From: CAIYYX01 sp035530135
GTDB lineage: Bacteria; Pseudomonadota; Gammaproteobacteria; Burkholderiales; Rhodocyclaceae
DNA: 64,000 nt
Direction: 5' to 3'
Assembly (NCBI GenBank): GCA_035530135.1
Contig: DATKVJ010000142.1
Span: forward strand, 62,001 to 126,000
Part shown: one piece after another, positions 55,111-63,578 of the stretch
Layout of the letters: every line of letters starts with the position of its first letter
Position numbering within the stretch: the first letter of the stretch is position 1
Notes under the pieces: generated by a model
Seen by the model: only the letters and a program-made list of their open reading frames with translations
Databases searched by the model: none
What the model was told of the DNA's origin: nothing
Position numbers and translations under genes: made by a program

Positions 55111-56352
55111 TCAGACCAGCACTTCGATCAGTTCTGGGTGGCTCAGGAATGCCTGTGGACTGGCGGTTCGCCCATAGGCACCGGACTGGAACACGGCGAT
55201 CAGGTCCCCCGACTGTGCTTCCGCCAGTTCCATCCGCTCGGCCAGAATATCAAGCGGCGTACACAGCGGTCCGACTACCGAGGCAGTTTCCCGACGAGTG
55301 CCTTGCACGCGATTGCCGACCACAACCGGATAATTCTTGCGGATCACCTGGCCGAAGTTGCCCGAGGCTGCGAGGTGGTGATGCATGCCGCCGTCTACCA
55401 CCAGGAAAACCTGCCCACGCGACACTTTTCGGTCGATGACGCGGCAGACGTAGATGCCAGCCTCGCCGACCAGGTAGCGCCCCAGTTCGATGGCCAGTTC
55501 CGCTTCAGGCAGTTCAATCTTTGCGCGTTCGACTATTTCCGCCAGGTTGGCGCCAATGGGCGCAAGGTCGAGCGCTTGCTCGCCTGGAAAATAGGGAATC
55601 CCGAAGCCGCCGCCAAGGTTGAGCATGCGCACCGGCGCCGGAGCGGTCTCAGACAGGCGCAGGATGAGGTCGAGGGATTTACGCTGCGCCTCGCAGATCG
55701 ATTCGGCTTTCAGATTCTGAGCGCCGCAATACAGGTGGAAGCCCTCGAAGGCCAGCCGGAGACTTCCGATCTCAGCCAGCAGTTCAGGCACCGCTTCGGC
55801 ATCGACGCCGAATTGCTTCGGGCCACCGCCCATTTTCATGCCCGCGGACTTGAGCTCGAAGTCCGGATTGACGCGCACCGCGACGCGGGCGGGCAGGCCT
55901 TGGGCCGCCGACAGTTCGGCCAGTTCGCGTGCTTCGCGGAATGATTCGACGTTGAGCAGTACCCCGGCAGCGACGGCCTGCGCCAGTTCTTCGCGGCGCT
56001 TGCCGGGCCCGGCGAAGCTGATCGTTTGTGGCTTCATGCCGGCGTCGAGTGCCAGCTTGAGTTCGCCCGCCGAGGCGACGTCCAGGCCATCGACCAGGCC
56101 GGCCATGTGGCATACCAGCACCGGCATCGGGTTGGCCTTCACGGCGTAGTGCAGCTTCACTTCCGGTGGCAGGTTTTCCCGCAATTGCGCCGCGCGAGCA
56201 TCGAGCAGGCGACGGTCATAAGCATAGAAGGGCGTTCGGCCGACTCGTTCGGCCAGCCGGGTGAGCGGCATCCCGCCGATTTGCAGGCAGTCGTCCGCTA
56301 CTACCCATTGCCTCATCGGAGCGTGCCGGGGCGGAGACGAAAGCATAATCAT
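55111..56352 (-). CDS. Exosortase-A-associated PLP-dependent decarboxylase (TIGR03099-type)
   Basis: 413 residues, fold-III (alanine-racemase-like) PLP enzyme related to diaminopimelate/ornithine decarboxylases. PLP lysine is Lys72 in HYAVKANPMPVL; phosphate-binding LNLGGGFGIPYFPGE; catalytic-type Cys364 in VVGPLCTPLD; C-terminal SGAYGRTASPQAFLSHP. It overlaps the GT2 gene by 4 bases. With the 57373 ligase and the ACP it forms the conserved exosortase-A small-molecule set. Substrate is unknown; a carrier-bound amino acid is a reasonable idea. Confidence 0.93.
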   Translation of the reverse strand: MIMLSSPPRHAPMRQWVVADDCLQIGGMPLTRLAERVGRTPFYAYDRRLLDARAAQLRENLPPEVKLHYAVKANPMPVLVCHMAGLVDGLDVASAGELKLALDAGMKPQTISFAGPGKRREELAQAVAAGVLLNVESFREARELAELSAAQGLPARVAVRVNPDFELKSAGMKMGGGPKQFGVDAEAVPELLAEIGSLRLAFEGFHLYCGAQNLKAESICEAQRKSLDLILRLSETAPAPVRMLNLGGGFGIPYFPGEQALDLAPIGANLAEIVERAKIELPEAELAIELGRYLVGEAGIYVCRVIDRKVSRGQVFLVVDGGMHHHLAASGNFGQVIRKNYPVVVGNRVQGTRRETASVVGPLCTPLDILAERMELAEAQSGDLIAVFQSGAYGRTASPQAFLSHPELIEVLV

Positions 56353-57326
56353 TGGCGCCGACCAAAGGCGATCTGACTGACGATGGGCATCGCAAGGAGA
56401 AAAAATTGCGGGTCGGTTTTGATCAAATCCATCAGCCAGGTCAGCGGCGGCGGGTTGGCGCGCCTGAGTCGGTAGAGGAGGTCGCGCACGATGGTGATCC
56501 GCAATGCCTTCTTCACCGCGTTAGCTGCTCCCACCGCTTCCGGCGAGAGTTCATAGGCTTGCAGGCTCCGCTTGCGGTACTTGAGTTCGTTGATGAGCCG
56601 GAGCAGATGCTCTTCAGTACCCCAACCGGCAGCGGAATAGACATTTACACCCCGGCCGTAGCTTGCTTCGACTTTCTCTGAAAAAGCGAAACGGGCCCTC
56701 GCACGTGCCAGGTCCATCCAGAAAAGATAGTCCTCCCCGGCGTTTCGGAACTCCGGTCGAAAACGAATCTCCGGAAATCTGTGCCGGTCGAACACGACGG
56801 TTGAAGTCCCGATGATGTTGCCGCAGACGATCTGCTTGAGCATGTCGCCTTGGAAGGAATGAAGGTGTATCGCACCCTGAATGGTCGGATGTTCATGAGG
56901 CGCGATTCTTCCGCCCCGTGAGAAGGCGCCGATGGCCTGACCGAGCTGAGTGTGATCTGCGAAGTAGACGTCATGACCCACCTGCAGTGCGTGCAAGGCA
57001 TTGGTGAGATGGTCGTCTGACCACTCGTCGTCCGAATCCAGAAAGGCCACATAGCGAACGCTGTCATCGAGAGACGCGAGCGCGGCGTTCCTCGCTGCTC
57101 CGGGGCCGCTGTTCTTCTGCGCTATGAGGCGAATGCGCTTCCGTGACGTTTCATCCAACGTTGCCAGCTCATTCGCCGCCGATACCGGCGAGCCGTCATC
57201 GACAATGACCAGGAATATCGGAGTGGTCTGCTCCTGGCGCAGGACGCTACTGACCGAGCGCAGCAGAATCCCTGGTTCCCGCTGAAAGAACGGGGTGACC
57301 ACCGCGAGCTCATCCGGTTTTGTCAT
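56349..57326 (-). CDS. Glycosyltransferase family 2
   Basis: 325 residues. GT-A motifs LAVVTPFFQREPGILLRSV, FLVIVDDGSPVSAANELA and DxD-type FLDSDDEWSDDHL. EDYLFWMDLARARARF fits the acceptor region. It is wedged between the decarboxylase and ligase genes, overlapping the former by 4 bases. Donor and acceptor unknown. Confidence 0.9.
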   Translation of the reverse strand: MTKPDELAVVTPFFQREPGILLRSVSSVLRQEQTTPIFLVIVDDGSPVSAANELATLDETSRKRIRLIAQKNSGPGAARNAALASLDDSVRYVAFLDSDDEWSDDHLTNALHALQVGHDVYFADHTQLGQAIGAFSRGGRIAPHEHPTIQGAIHLHSFQGDMLKQIVCGNIIGTSTVVFDRHRFPEIRFRPEFRNAGEDYLFWMDLARARARFAFSEKVEASYGRGVNVYSAAGWGTEEHLLRLINELKYRKRSLQAYELSPEAVGAANAVKKALRITIVRDLLYRLRRANPPPLTWLMDLIKTDPQFFLLAMPIVSQIAFGRRQ

Positions 57327-57372
57327 GGCTGCCTCGGAGGAGGTCGGTAGAAATGTGTCACTTCTGCCACGT

Positions 57373-58965
57373 TCAAGTGAATGCTACTTCGAATTGCAGC
57401 GAGAGCGATTTCCGGTCGATCTTGCCGTTGGGGTTGCGCGGCAGCGGGCCGGGACGGATGTCGATGCGCGCCGGTTGCATGTAGGCCGGAAGGCGCACGC
57501 GGCAGGCGGCGAGCAGCGTCTCGGCATCCACATCGCGGTCGGGCTTCGGCGTGGCGACGACCACCACCGCTTGACCCAGGGTCGGGTGAGGAACGCCAAA
57601 CGCGGCCGCTTCGCCGACCAGTTGCGAGCCGTAGAGCACCTCCTCGATTTCCGTCGGGCTGATGCGGTAGCCGGAGCTCTTGATCATTTCGTCGCGCCGG
57701 CCGATGAAATACAGGAAGCCTTCCTCGTCCATGCGTACGGTGTCGCCGGAGAAGACCGCTATCTCGGGCAGCACCAGGCCAGATTCCCTACCCGGGAGGG
57801 CCTTGTAGCGTTCCGCCGTTTTTTCCGGATCGTTCCAATAGCCCATGCCGACCATGGCGCCGCGATGCACCAGTTCGCCTGGTTCGTTGGGCGCGCAGGG
57901 CGTGCCGTCGTCGCGAAGGACCAGGATTTCGGCGTTGGGAATGGCCTTGCCGATCGAATCAGGCCGGCGTTCCACCTCTTCCGGCGGCAGATAGGTGGAG
58001 CGGAACGCTTCGGTGAGTCCATACATCAGAAACGGTCGGGTACGCGGCAGGTGGCCGCGCAGCACCTTGAGCGTGTCCAGCGGCATACGCCCACCGGTGT
58101 TGGCGATATAACGCAGGTGGTCGGTTACAGTCTCCGGCCAGTCGAGTTGCGACATCTGGATCCACAGCGGCGGCACCGCCGTCAGGCCAGTCACCCGTTC
58201 CTTGACCACGGCATTGAGGACATCCCGGGGCAGGAGGTAGTTGATGAGCACGACGCGAGCGCCCACATGAAAGGCGGTGGTGAGTTGGCTGAAGCCGGCA
58301 TCGAAGGATAGGGGTAGGGCGGCGAGCAGTGTGTCATCGGCGTTGTTGTCGAGATAGCCGGCGACGCTCTTGGCGCCAGCCACCATGTTGCGGTGAGACA
58401 GCACCACGCCCTTGGGCTGCCCAGTGCTGCCTGAGGTATATAGGATGGCTGCCATGTCGGTATCGATGACTCTGTGGCCAGGGCAGGGCGGGGTGGCGAG
58501 GAGATCGCTCCAGGTAGTTGTCGTAATGCCGTTCAGCATTGTTTGCTCGCTCGCGACCATATTGCCACTGGTAACGACTACGTGGCGCAGGTCACGGCAT
58601 TGCTTGAGAACATCACCCAACAGCGTTAGCCGCTCCGGCGAGGTGACGAGCATTCGCACATTGCAGTCTCGCAGGATATAACCCACCTGTTCCGGCTTGA
58701 GCAGGGGATTGAGCGGAACGAATACGGCACCGGCCGCGGCGGCGCCGAAAGAGGCGATGACCGTCTCGTTGCGCTTCTCCAGGTAGATACCGATGCGTTC
58801 CTGGCGGCCGATGTCCATTTGCCCCACGCCCGCCGCGAAGGCCGCCACGGCCTCGGCTAGCGTGGCGTAGTCCAACGACGACTCGCCGCTGATGAGCGCA
58901 ATTCGTGTCGGAGTCCGGTCGGCAGAGCAGCTAATCAGCTCGTCAAGAAAGCATGTCGATTCCAT
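57373..58965 (-). CDS. Exosortase-A-associated AMP-forming acyl ligase (TIGR03098-type)
   Basis: 530 residues, ANL superfamily. A3 loop ILYTSGSTGQPKGVVLSHRN, A5 YGLTEAFRSTYLPPEEV, A7 SGDTVRMDEEGFLYFIGR, A8 hinge RDEMIKSSGYRISPTEIEEV and catalytic Lys in PRNPNGKIDRKSL. Such enzymes activate a carboxylate as an adenylate and load it on CoA or a carrier protein; the nearby ACP at 61619 is the obvious acceptor, but this is an inference. First gene (5') of the minus-strand block; the gap above it contains the probable promoter. Confidence 0.93.
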   Translation of the reverse strand: MESTCFLDELISCSADRTPTRIALISGESSLDYATLAEAVAAFAAGVGQMDIGRQERIGIYLEKRNETVIASFGAAAAGAVFVPLNPLLKPEQVGYILRDCNVRMLVTSPERLTLLGDVLKQCRDLRHVVVTSGNMVASEQTMLNGITTTTWSDLLATPPCPGHRVIDTDMAAILYTSGSTGQPKGVVLSHRNMVAGAKSVAGYLDNNADDTLLAALPLSFDAGFSQLTTAFHVGARVVLINYLLPRDVLNAVVKERVTGLTAVPPLWIQMSQLDWPETVTDHLRYIANTGGRMPLDTLKVLRGHLPRTRPFLMYGLTEAFRSTYLPPEEVERRPDSIGKAIPNAEILVLRDDGTPCAPNEPGELVHRGAMVGMGYWNDPEKTAERYKALPGRESGLVLPEIAVFSGDTVRMDEEGFLYFIGRRDEMIKSSGYRISPTEIEEVLYGSQLVGEAAAFGVPHPTLGQAVVVVATPKPDRDVDAETLLAACRVRLPAYMQPARIDIRPGPLPRNPNGKIDRKSLSLQFEVAFT

Positions 58966-59068
58966 AGGCGATCCATCGTCGGGTTCCTGACCCGGGTATC
59001 AGCGAAGCATTTATCGTTCGGTCCTGATGCTGCCCGCTATCCAACTGAAAAGAACTATATCATGGCAT

Positions 59069-59227
59069 ATGCTGTATGATTATCTTTATTTGTTATGGAT
59101 AACGCCAAGATGGTACCTGGGTACCCGGAAGAAGTACGTGGATGTAAGCTTCACGACCGAGCTCAACGCCCGCAATCGCGCACGGTACCTCTCTGATGTG
59201 GCAACTGGCCCCACTATCAAAATTTGA
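59069..59227 (+). CDS. Possible small basic/aromatic protein
   Basis: 52 residues from the ATG at 59069 (a longer frame begins at 59027). The sequence MLYDYLYLLWITPRWYLGTR is aromatic and membrane-like, and the rest is basic (ELNARNRARYLSD). No ribosome site is apparent, and its end overlaps the next gene by 32 bases in another frame. It may be the leader or decayed N-terminal part of something else, or chance. Confidence 0.3.
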   Translation: MLYDYLYLLWITPRWYLGTRKKYVDVSFTTELNARNRARYLSDVATGPTIKI

Positions 59228-60293
59228 TGAGCTGGCTCCTGCTTGGGACAGGCTCAATCAGACAATGGGCGGCTTGCCGATTCTCGAGTCACGATTTTTG
59301 CGCCCGGCGCTGGACCAGTTTTCTGATGGTCGCGAGTGCATCTTCTGGCACGACTCCGGAGCGGAGCTGGACTGCATGTGCATTCTCAGGGCCAAGACAG
59401 GTTTTACGTGGGAGACTTTCCAGCCTTCCCAGATGCCCCTGGGCCCCTTCCTACTACGACCTGGTGCGGATATCGTCGACCGGATTTCCGGGCTGATCCG
59501 GCGGCTTCCTGGATTCAAGCTGGGCGTCGGATTGAGCCAGTTCGACCCTTTGGCGATACCCCGTCCGTTTGCTGACGAGACGATCCGCACGCTGGACTAT
59601 ATTCAGACTGCCAGCTTGCCGATTCGGGGCACATTCGATGCCTACTGGGATTCTCGCGGCAAGAACCTGCGCCAGAACATGCGCAAGCAACACAAGCAGC
59701 TCGCTGCCGACAACATCCATACTCGGCTTGAGCTCATTACTACGGCAGACCGCGTTGGCTGGGCCATCGAGGCCTACGGACGACTGGAAGTCGGGGGCTG
59801 GAAGTCAAGTGTGGGTACGGCGGTGAGTGCCGACAACGCTCAAGGACGCTTTTACCGGCAGATGTTGGAACAGTTTTGCTCGGTCGGTCGAGGCCGGATC
59901 TACTGCTACTGGTTCAACGACCGATTGGCGGCGATGGACTTGTGCATAGAGGGTGGTGGAGCCTTGGTGATCCTCAAGACGACCTATGATGAGTCCATCG
60001 CCAAGTCCCTGTCCCCGGCATTCCTGATGCGACAGGAGTCCTTCAGGTTGATGTTCGAGCAGAAAAACATTGACAGGATCGAGTTTTTCGGTCGCGTGAT
60101 GGACTGGCATCTCCGTTGGACTGATCAGGTGCGCACGCTGTACCACGCGAATGCCTACCGGCACAGCAGCATCGCCTTCGCGCGAGATTGGATCGCGCGT
60201 CTTCAGCGTAACCCATTGGCGACACCGCTTGCCGCCCAGACGAAGGACAGCGGTCGTGGCCTCAGGAGGGAGGAGAGGACAGTATTGCCCTGA
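59196..60293 (+). CDS. FemAB/BioF2-like GNAT acyltransferase
   Basis: 365 residues. LAPLSKFDELAPAWDRLNQT at the start; Acetyltransf_6 core TFDAYWDSRGKNLRQNMRKQ and RIYCYWFNDRLAAMDLCIEG, then LKTTYDESIAKSLSPAFLMR and RIEFFGRVMDWHLRWTDQ. FemAB-type acyl or aminoacyl transferase; third of this fold in the window. It lies on the plus strand between two minus-strand genes and its 3' end overlaps the aminotransferase gene by 32 bases tail-to-tail. Confidence 0.85.
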   Translation: MWQLAPLSKFDELAPAWDRLNQTMGGLPILESRFLRPALDQFSDGRECIFWHDSGAELDCMCILRAKTGFTWETFQPSQMPLGPFLLRPGADIVDRISGLIRRLPGFKLGVGLSQFDPLAIPRPFADETIRTLDYIQTASLPIRGTFDAYWDSRGKNLRQNMRKQHKQLAADNIHTRLELITTADRVGWAIEAYGRLEVGGWKSSVGTAVSADNAQGRFYRQMLEQFCSVGRGRIYCYWFNDRLAAMDLCIEGGGALVILKTTYDESIAKSLSPAFLMRQESFRLMFEQKNIDRIEFFGRVMDWHLRWTDQVRTLYHANAYRHSSIAFARDWIARLQRNPLATPLAAQTKDSGRGLRREERTVLP

Positions 60294-61458
60294 CGGCTCT
60301 GGCGATATTCTCGATATCGCAACTGGACAGATCCTGATGGACGCTCAACTGGAATATCTGATGTGACCAGACGGCCCCTACATCATGCGGGAAATCGGGT
60401 ACCCCGGGCCATCGGACGAGATCCCATCGATATAACGACACACCGGCAGCGCGAATACGTTGGTAATACCCGTCAGGATTGCTGACTTGCAGTGGCAATA
60501 CATACGGTACTGCCTGCTCCGGAAGATCTGGGCGTAGAAGGCGTGCATTAGGGCAGTCGCAAAGTAACTCGGAAAGTAATTGATAATTGCGCCGTCGCTT
60601 CGTGATTAGGCGCGGCCGCCCATAGTGGCGCGCGAGTAGCCAGCTGATTGTTGTCGGTCTGGCGAACGCGATAGCATCTCTTTGGAACTCCCGAAGGAGC
60701 GCCTCCACATCCAGCGCGGCCGGCGGGGCCGCAATTGCCGGGTCAGGCGTCGTCCTGGTCGCGCGGGCCTTGAGAGCAAATAGCGTGTTGATCAGCAAAT
60801 TCGCTCCCGGGAATCTTCCGTAGCGGGCGCCCAACTCCAGTGCATTGGCAAGCGCTCTAGCCTCGTCCGTGAATCGCCGCGAGCTGAGCGGGCGAGGCCC
60901 GAGTTCGTGTCGCCATGAAGCAAGGCAACCTCCTTCGGCAACGGGGAAGAATTTTGGCAGGCTGGCGATCGTATAGTCGCCCCAGGAACCGATCGGGTAC
61001 TGGTCGGACAGGCCGAAGAAGGCGTGGGCGCAATCTTCGATAAGGCACAATCCATGGTCGTCGCAGAATCGCCGAAGCTCGGCCATCGGAGTGGGAAGGC
61101 CGAAATAGTGCGGCACGATGATAGCCCGTGTTCGGCAGTCCATGAATCTTTCGAGGGAATCGATTGCCGGGACTCCGGATGGCACAACCGGGAAAAAAAT
61201 CGGCTCTGCCCCCAAGGCCGCGATGGGCGCGACCATCGTGGCGCAATGATAAGTGGGAACTAGGACCCGATCACCCGGGCGGATGCCGAATGCTTCGAGT
61301 GCCAGCGCAATCGCCGCTCTTCCGCTCGATGTCGGCTGAATGTTCGGCGCATCCCAGATACTCGGGACGATGGAGCCGCCATCCGCGAAATAGGACGACC
61401 ACCCCAGTATCGGGACGCGAGGCGCTTTGAGTAATTCGAGCTTCCCAGCTTGCGGCAT
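60262..61458 (-). CDS. DegT/DnrJ/EryC1/StrS-type aminotransferase-like protein
   Basis: 398 residues, fold-I PLP enzyme of the sugar aminotransferase group. The PLP lysine is in IASLPKFFPVAEGGCL; LIEDCAHAFFG carries the cofactor-ring Asp; VLVPTYHCATMVAPIAALGA and FPVVPSGVPAID are typical. The family usually makes amino sugars at C3 or C4, but members in exosortase-A loci may act on other substrates. It is divergent from the ACP operon with 160 bases between. Confidence 0.88.
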   Translation of the reverse strand: MPQAGKLELLKAPRVPILGWSSYFADGGSIVPSIWDAPNIQPTSSGRAAIALALEAFGIRPGDRVLVPTYHCATMVAPIAALGAEPIFFPVVPSGVPAIDSLERFMDCRTRAIIVPHYFGLPTPMAELRRFCDDHGLCLIEDCAHAFFGLSDQYPIGSWGDYTIASLPKFFPVAEGGCLASWRHELGPRPLSSRRFTDEARALANALELGARYGRFPGANLLINTLFALKARATRTTPDPAIAAPPAALDVEALLREFQRDAIAFARPTTISWLLARHYGRPRLITKRRRNYQLLSELLCDCPNARLLRPDLPEQAVPYVLPLQVSNPDGYYQRIRAAGVSLYRWDLVRWPGVPDFPHDVGAVWSHQIFQLSVHQDLSSCDIENIARAVRAILSSPPS

Positions 61459-61618
61459 GTATGTTTTGTTGAGGCCTTGTATGTTCTCGCTTAATGCGAC
61501 AACCTGGCCGTTATACTATCCGAATGTCGTAGTACATTGTATTATTATTGGAGTTTTTTTCCCATATGAACGTGCTTGCGAGTGTGAGAGTGCCAACCAA
61601 CTTTTTGGAGAGCTTGCC
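61459..61618. promoter_or_regulatory. Divergent promoter region (aminotransferase / ACP operon)
   Basis: 160 bases, AT-rich in the middle. TATACT near 61512 and TATTAT near 61541 are -10-like on the plus strand, without a convincing -35. The ribosome site GGAGAG (61607-61612) precedes the TTG start of the ACP. Reverse-strand -10-like TATAAC lies nearby. Low confidence on any exact site. Confidence 0.4.
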
Positions 61619-61897
61619 TTGGATGCGCAACAGGAAGTGTTGAAGATTCTGGATGAAATCCTGAGGCTTGGGAGCCGGCTGTCAGGCATGAGCGCCGCCT
61701 CACCTTTGCTCGGAGCCGTTCCGGAAGTAGACTCAATGGCCGTAGTCGCGATTCTGACAACGCTGGAAGAGCGCTTCGGCTTTATCATCGAAGATGATGA
61801 AATGGATGGTTCGGTGTTCGCGACCGTCGGGTCGCTGTCTAGTTTCGTGGAGAGAAAGCTCGATGTCCTAAGCTCCGCCGCTCCGCTTTTACCATGA
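61619..61897 (+). CDS. Acyl carrier protein of the exosortase-A locus
   Basis: 92 residues from the TTG at 61619, chosen because GGAGAG stands 6 bases ahead and the ACP fold begins here (M-DAQQEVLKILDEILRLG). The longer frame back to 61427 adds a cysteine-rich stretch unlike any ACP. Phosphopantetheine attachment is Ser39 in VPEVDSMAVVAIL; the following ERFGFIIEDDEMDGSVFATV is the usual helix III region. It likely carries an acyl or aminoacyl group activated by the 57373 ligase. The last 4 bases overlap the next gene. Confidence 0.9.
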   Translation: MDAQQEVLKILDEILRLGSRLSGMSAASPLLGAVPEVDSMAVVAILTTLEERFGFIIEDDEMDGSVFATVGSLSSFVERKLDVLSSAAPLLP

Positions 61898-62712
61898 ATG
61901 CATTCTTCTTGGACGGCTCTTCAGGCCGCAGTTTCTGTCTGTTGCACGAGCCTTCGCCAGAGGCAGAGGCGAAAGGAGCAGTCGTCTACCTGCACCCGTT
62001 TGCCGAAGAGATGAATAAGTCGCGCCGCATGATTGGCTTGCAGGCCAGTGCACTGGCGCAGGCGGGCTGGTTCGTGTTGCAAGCCGATCTGCACGGATGT
62101 GGCGACAGCGACGGCGACTTCAGTGATGCCACCTGGGAGCGTTGGATCTCCGATGCACGTAATACGGCGACGTGGCTGCGTGACCGCAGCGGTTTTTCCC
62201 CAAGCTTGTGGGGCCTGCGCGCCGGCTGCCTGCTAGCGGCGGCAGTTGCACCTCAGCTCGAATGGGTGCCGGACATGTTGTTCTGGCAACCAGTGACATC
62301 AGGCAAGCAACATCTGAGACAATTCCTCCGCCTGAAACTTGCCAGTGGAATTTTAGGCGTTTCGAAACGGTCCGACGACGGCACCCAGAAGATGCGCGAG
62401 CAGCTGGCGAGCGGCGCAGCCATCGAGATTGGCGGCTATCTTCTTTCGTCGGCGCTTGCACTCGGGATGGATGTCGCCACCCTCGAGCCACCGCCGGTAG
62501 GGTGCGGTCGCCTTTTATGGTTTGAAATCTGTGGCGCGACGACGCTAGAACTCTCTCCCGCCGCTCTCCTGGGCGTCAGGGCATGGGAGGCAGCGGGCTG
62601 GCACGTCACCGCCGAAGCGATTGCCGGAACGTCGTTCTGGCAAACTCAGGAAATCGAGGAGCTTCCCGGATTGATTGAGGCGACGACGGCCCTTCTTGGG
62701 AACGCGGCGTGA
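61894..62712 (+). CDS. Exosortase-A-associated hydrolase 2 (TIGR03101-type)
   Basis: 272 residues, alpha/beta-hydrolase fold. Opening SGRSFCLLHEPSPEAEAKGA then VVYLHPFAEEMNKSRRM, and QADLHGCGDSDGDF. The usual nucleophile elbow position reads LWGLRAGCLLA, i.e. Gly-Leu-Arg-Ala-Gly without Ser, so catalysis by the classical serine is doubtful; this is a point to note. Overlaps both neighbours by 4 bases, so ACP-hydrolase 2-hydrolase 1 is one unit. Substrate unknown, perhaps a carrier-bound or ester-linked group. Confidence 0.9.
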   Translation: MNAFFLDGSSGRSFCLLHEPSPEAEAKGAVVYLHPFAEEMNKSRRMIGLQASALAQAGWFVLQADLHGCGDSDGDFSDATWERWISDARNTATWLRDRSGFSPSLWGLRAGCLLAAAVAPQLEWVPDMLFWQPVTSGKQHLRQFLRLKLASGILGVSKRSDDGTQKMREQLASGAAIEIGGYLLSSALALGMDVATLEPPPVGCGRLLWFEICGATTLELSPAALLGVRAWEAAGWHVTAEAIAGTSFWQTQEIEELPGLIEATTALLGNAA

Positions 62713-63578
62713 ATTTTTTCGAGACGGCTATCATTCTTCCGTGCGCCGGCGAGCAGCTGGTCGGGGTGCTGAGTGCGCCGGTAAGGCCGGCGGAAATCGG
62801 CGTGGTGGTAATTGTGGGCGGCCCTCAGTACCGCGCCGGCAGCCACCGCCAGTTTCTGCTTCTTGCACGCAGGCTGGCCGGCGAGGGCTACGCGGTTTTT
62901 CGTTTCGATTACCGCGGCATGGGCGATAGCACGGGTGAGGTGCGGAATTTCGAAAGGGTCGGCGACGACATCGCCGCCGCCATCGAAGCCTTCCAGGCGG
63001 CTAGTCCGAATGTGGCCAAGATCGTCTTATGGGGACTGTGCGACGGCGCTTCCGCCGCCCTGTTATATTGGCACGCGAGGCGGGACGAGCGCATCAGCGG
63101 CATGTGTTTGCTTAATCCCTGGGTGCGTTCCGAGGCGACCCTTGCCCGAACTCAGGTAAAGCACTATTACGGGCAACGGTCGCTACAGCGCGAATTCTGG
63201 TTGAAACTTTTTCATGGCGAGGTGCATGTCTTTGCATCGATCGGGGGCCTGCTGCACAAGCTGCGGCTGTCGGCTGCTGCCGGCAAAAGTAATGGGGAAC
63301 TAGTGCCTTTCCAGACGCGGATGGCCGGGGCGCTGCGTGCCTTCCCGGGAAAGGCAACGCTCGTTCTCAGCGGCCGCGACTATACCGCCAAGGAATTTCT
63401 CGAATGCGCCCGGGCCGATCCGGAATGGGCTGCCGCTCTCGGCAATTCCAACGTGCGGCAGCACGAGATTCCGGATGCAGACCATACTTTTTCCACAAAG
63501 CAGTGGCGCGGCGAAGTGGAGCAGGTCACGCTGAGGCTGTTGCATGAGCTTTCGGAGCGGCCATGCGACGCGTCCTGA
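62709..63578 (+). CDS. Exosortase-A-associated hydrolase 1 (TIGR03100-type)
   Basis: 289 residues, GTG start (62709) overlapping the previous stop. Alpha/beta-hydrolase: VVIVGGPQYRAGSHRQFLLL, RFDYRGMGDSTGEVRNFE, and the elbow LWGLCDGASAALLY, with Cys in the nucleophile position (G-L-C-D-G). The histidine in DADHTFSTKQW completes a plausible triad. So hydrolase 1 appears to use a cysteine and hydrolase 2 none. It overlaps the following glycosyltransferase gene by 15 bases. Confidence 0.9.
   Translation: MNFFETAIILPCAGEQLVGVLSAPVRPAEIGVVVIVGGPQYRAGSHRQFLLLARRLAGEGYAVFRFDYRGMGDSTGEVRNFERVGDDIAAAIEAFQAASPNVAKIVLWGLCDGASAALLYWHARRDERISGMCLLNPWVRSEATLARTQVKHYYGQRSLQREFWLKLFHGEVHVFASIGGLLHKLRLSAAAGKSNGELVPFQTRMAGALRAFPGKATLVLSGRDYTAKEFLECARADPEWAAALGNSNVRQHEIPDADHTFSTKQWRGEVEQVTLRLLHELSERPCDAS

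Noticed and set aside
55039..55944. 301-codon plus-strand frame
   Set aside because: Antisense to the PLP-dependent decarboxylase, which has its full set of motifs.
57295..58311. 338-codon plus-strand frame
   Set aside because: Antisense to the AMP-forming ligase.
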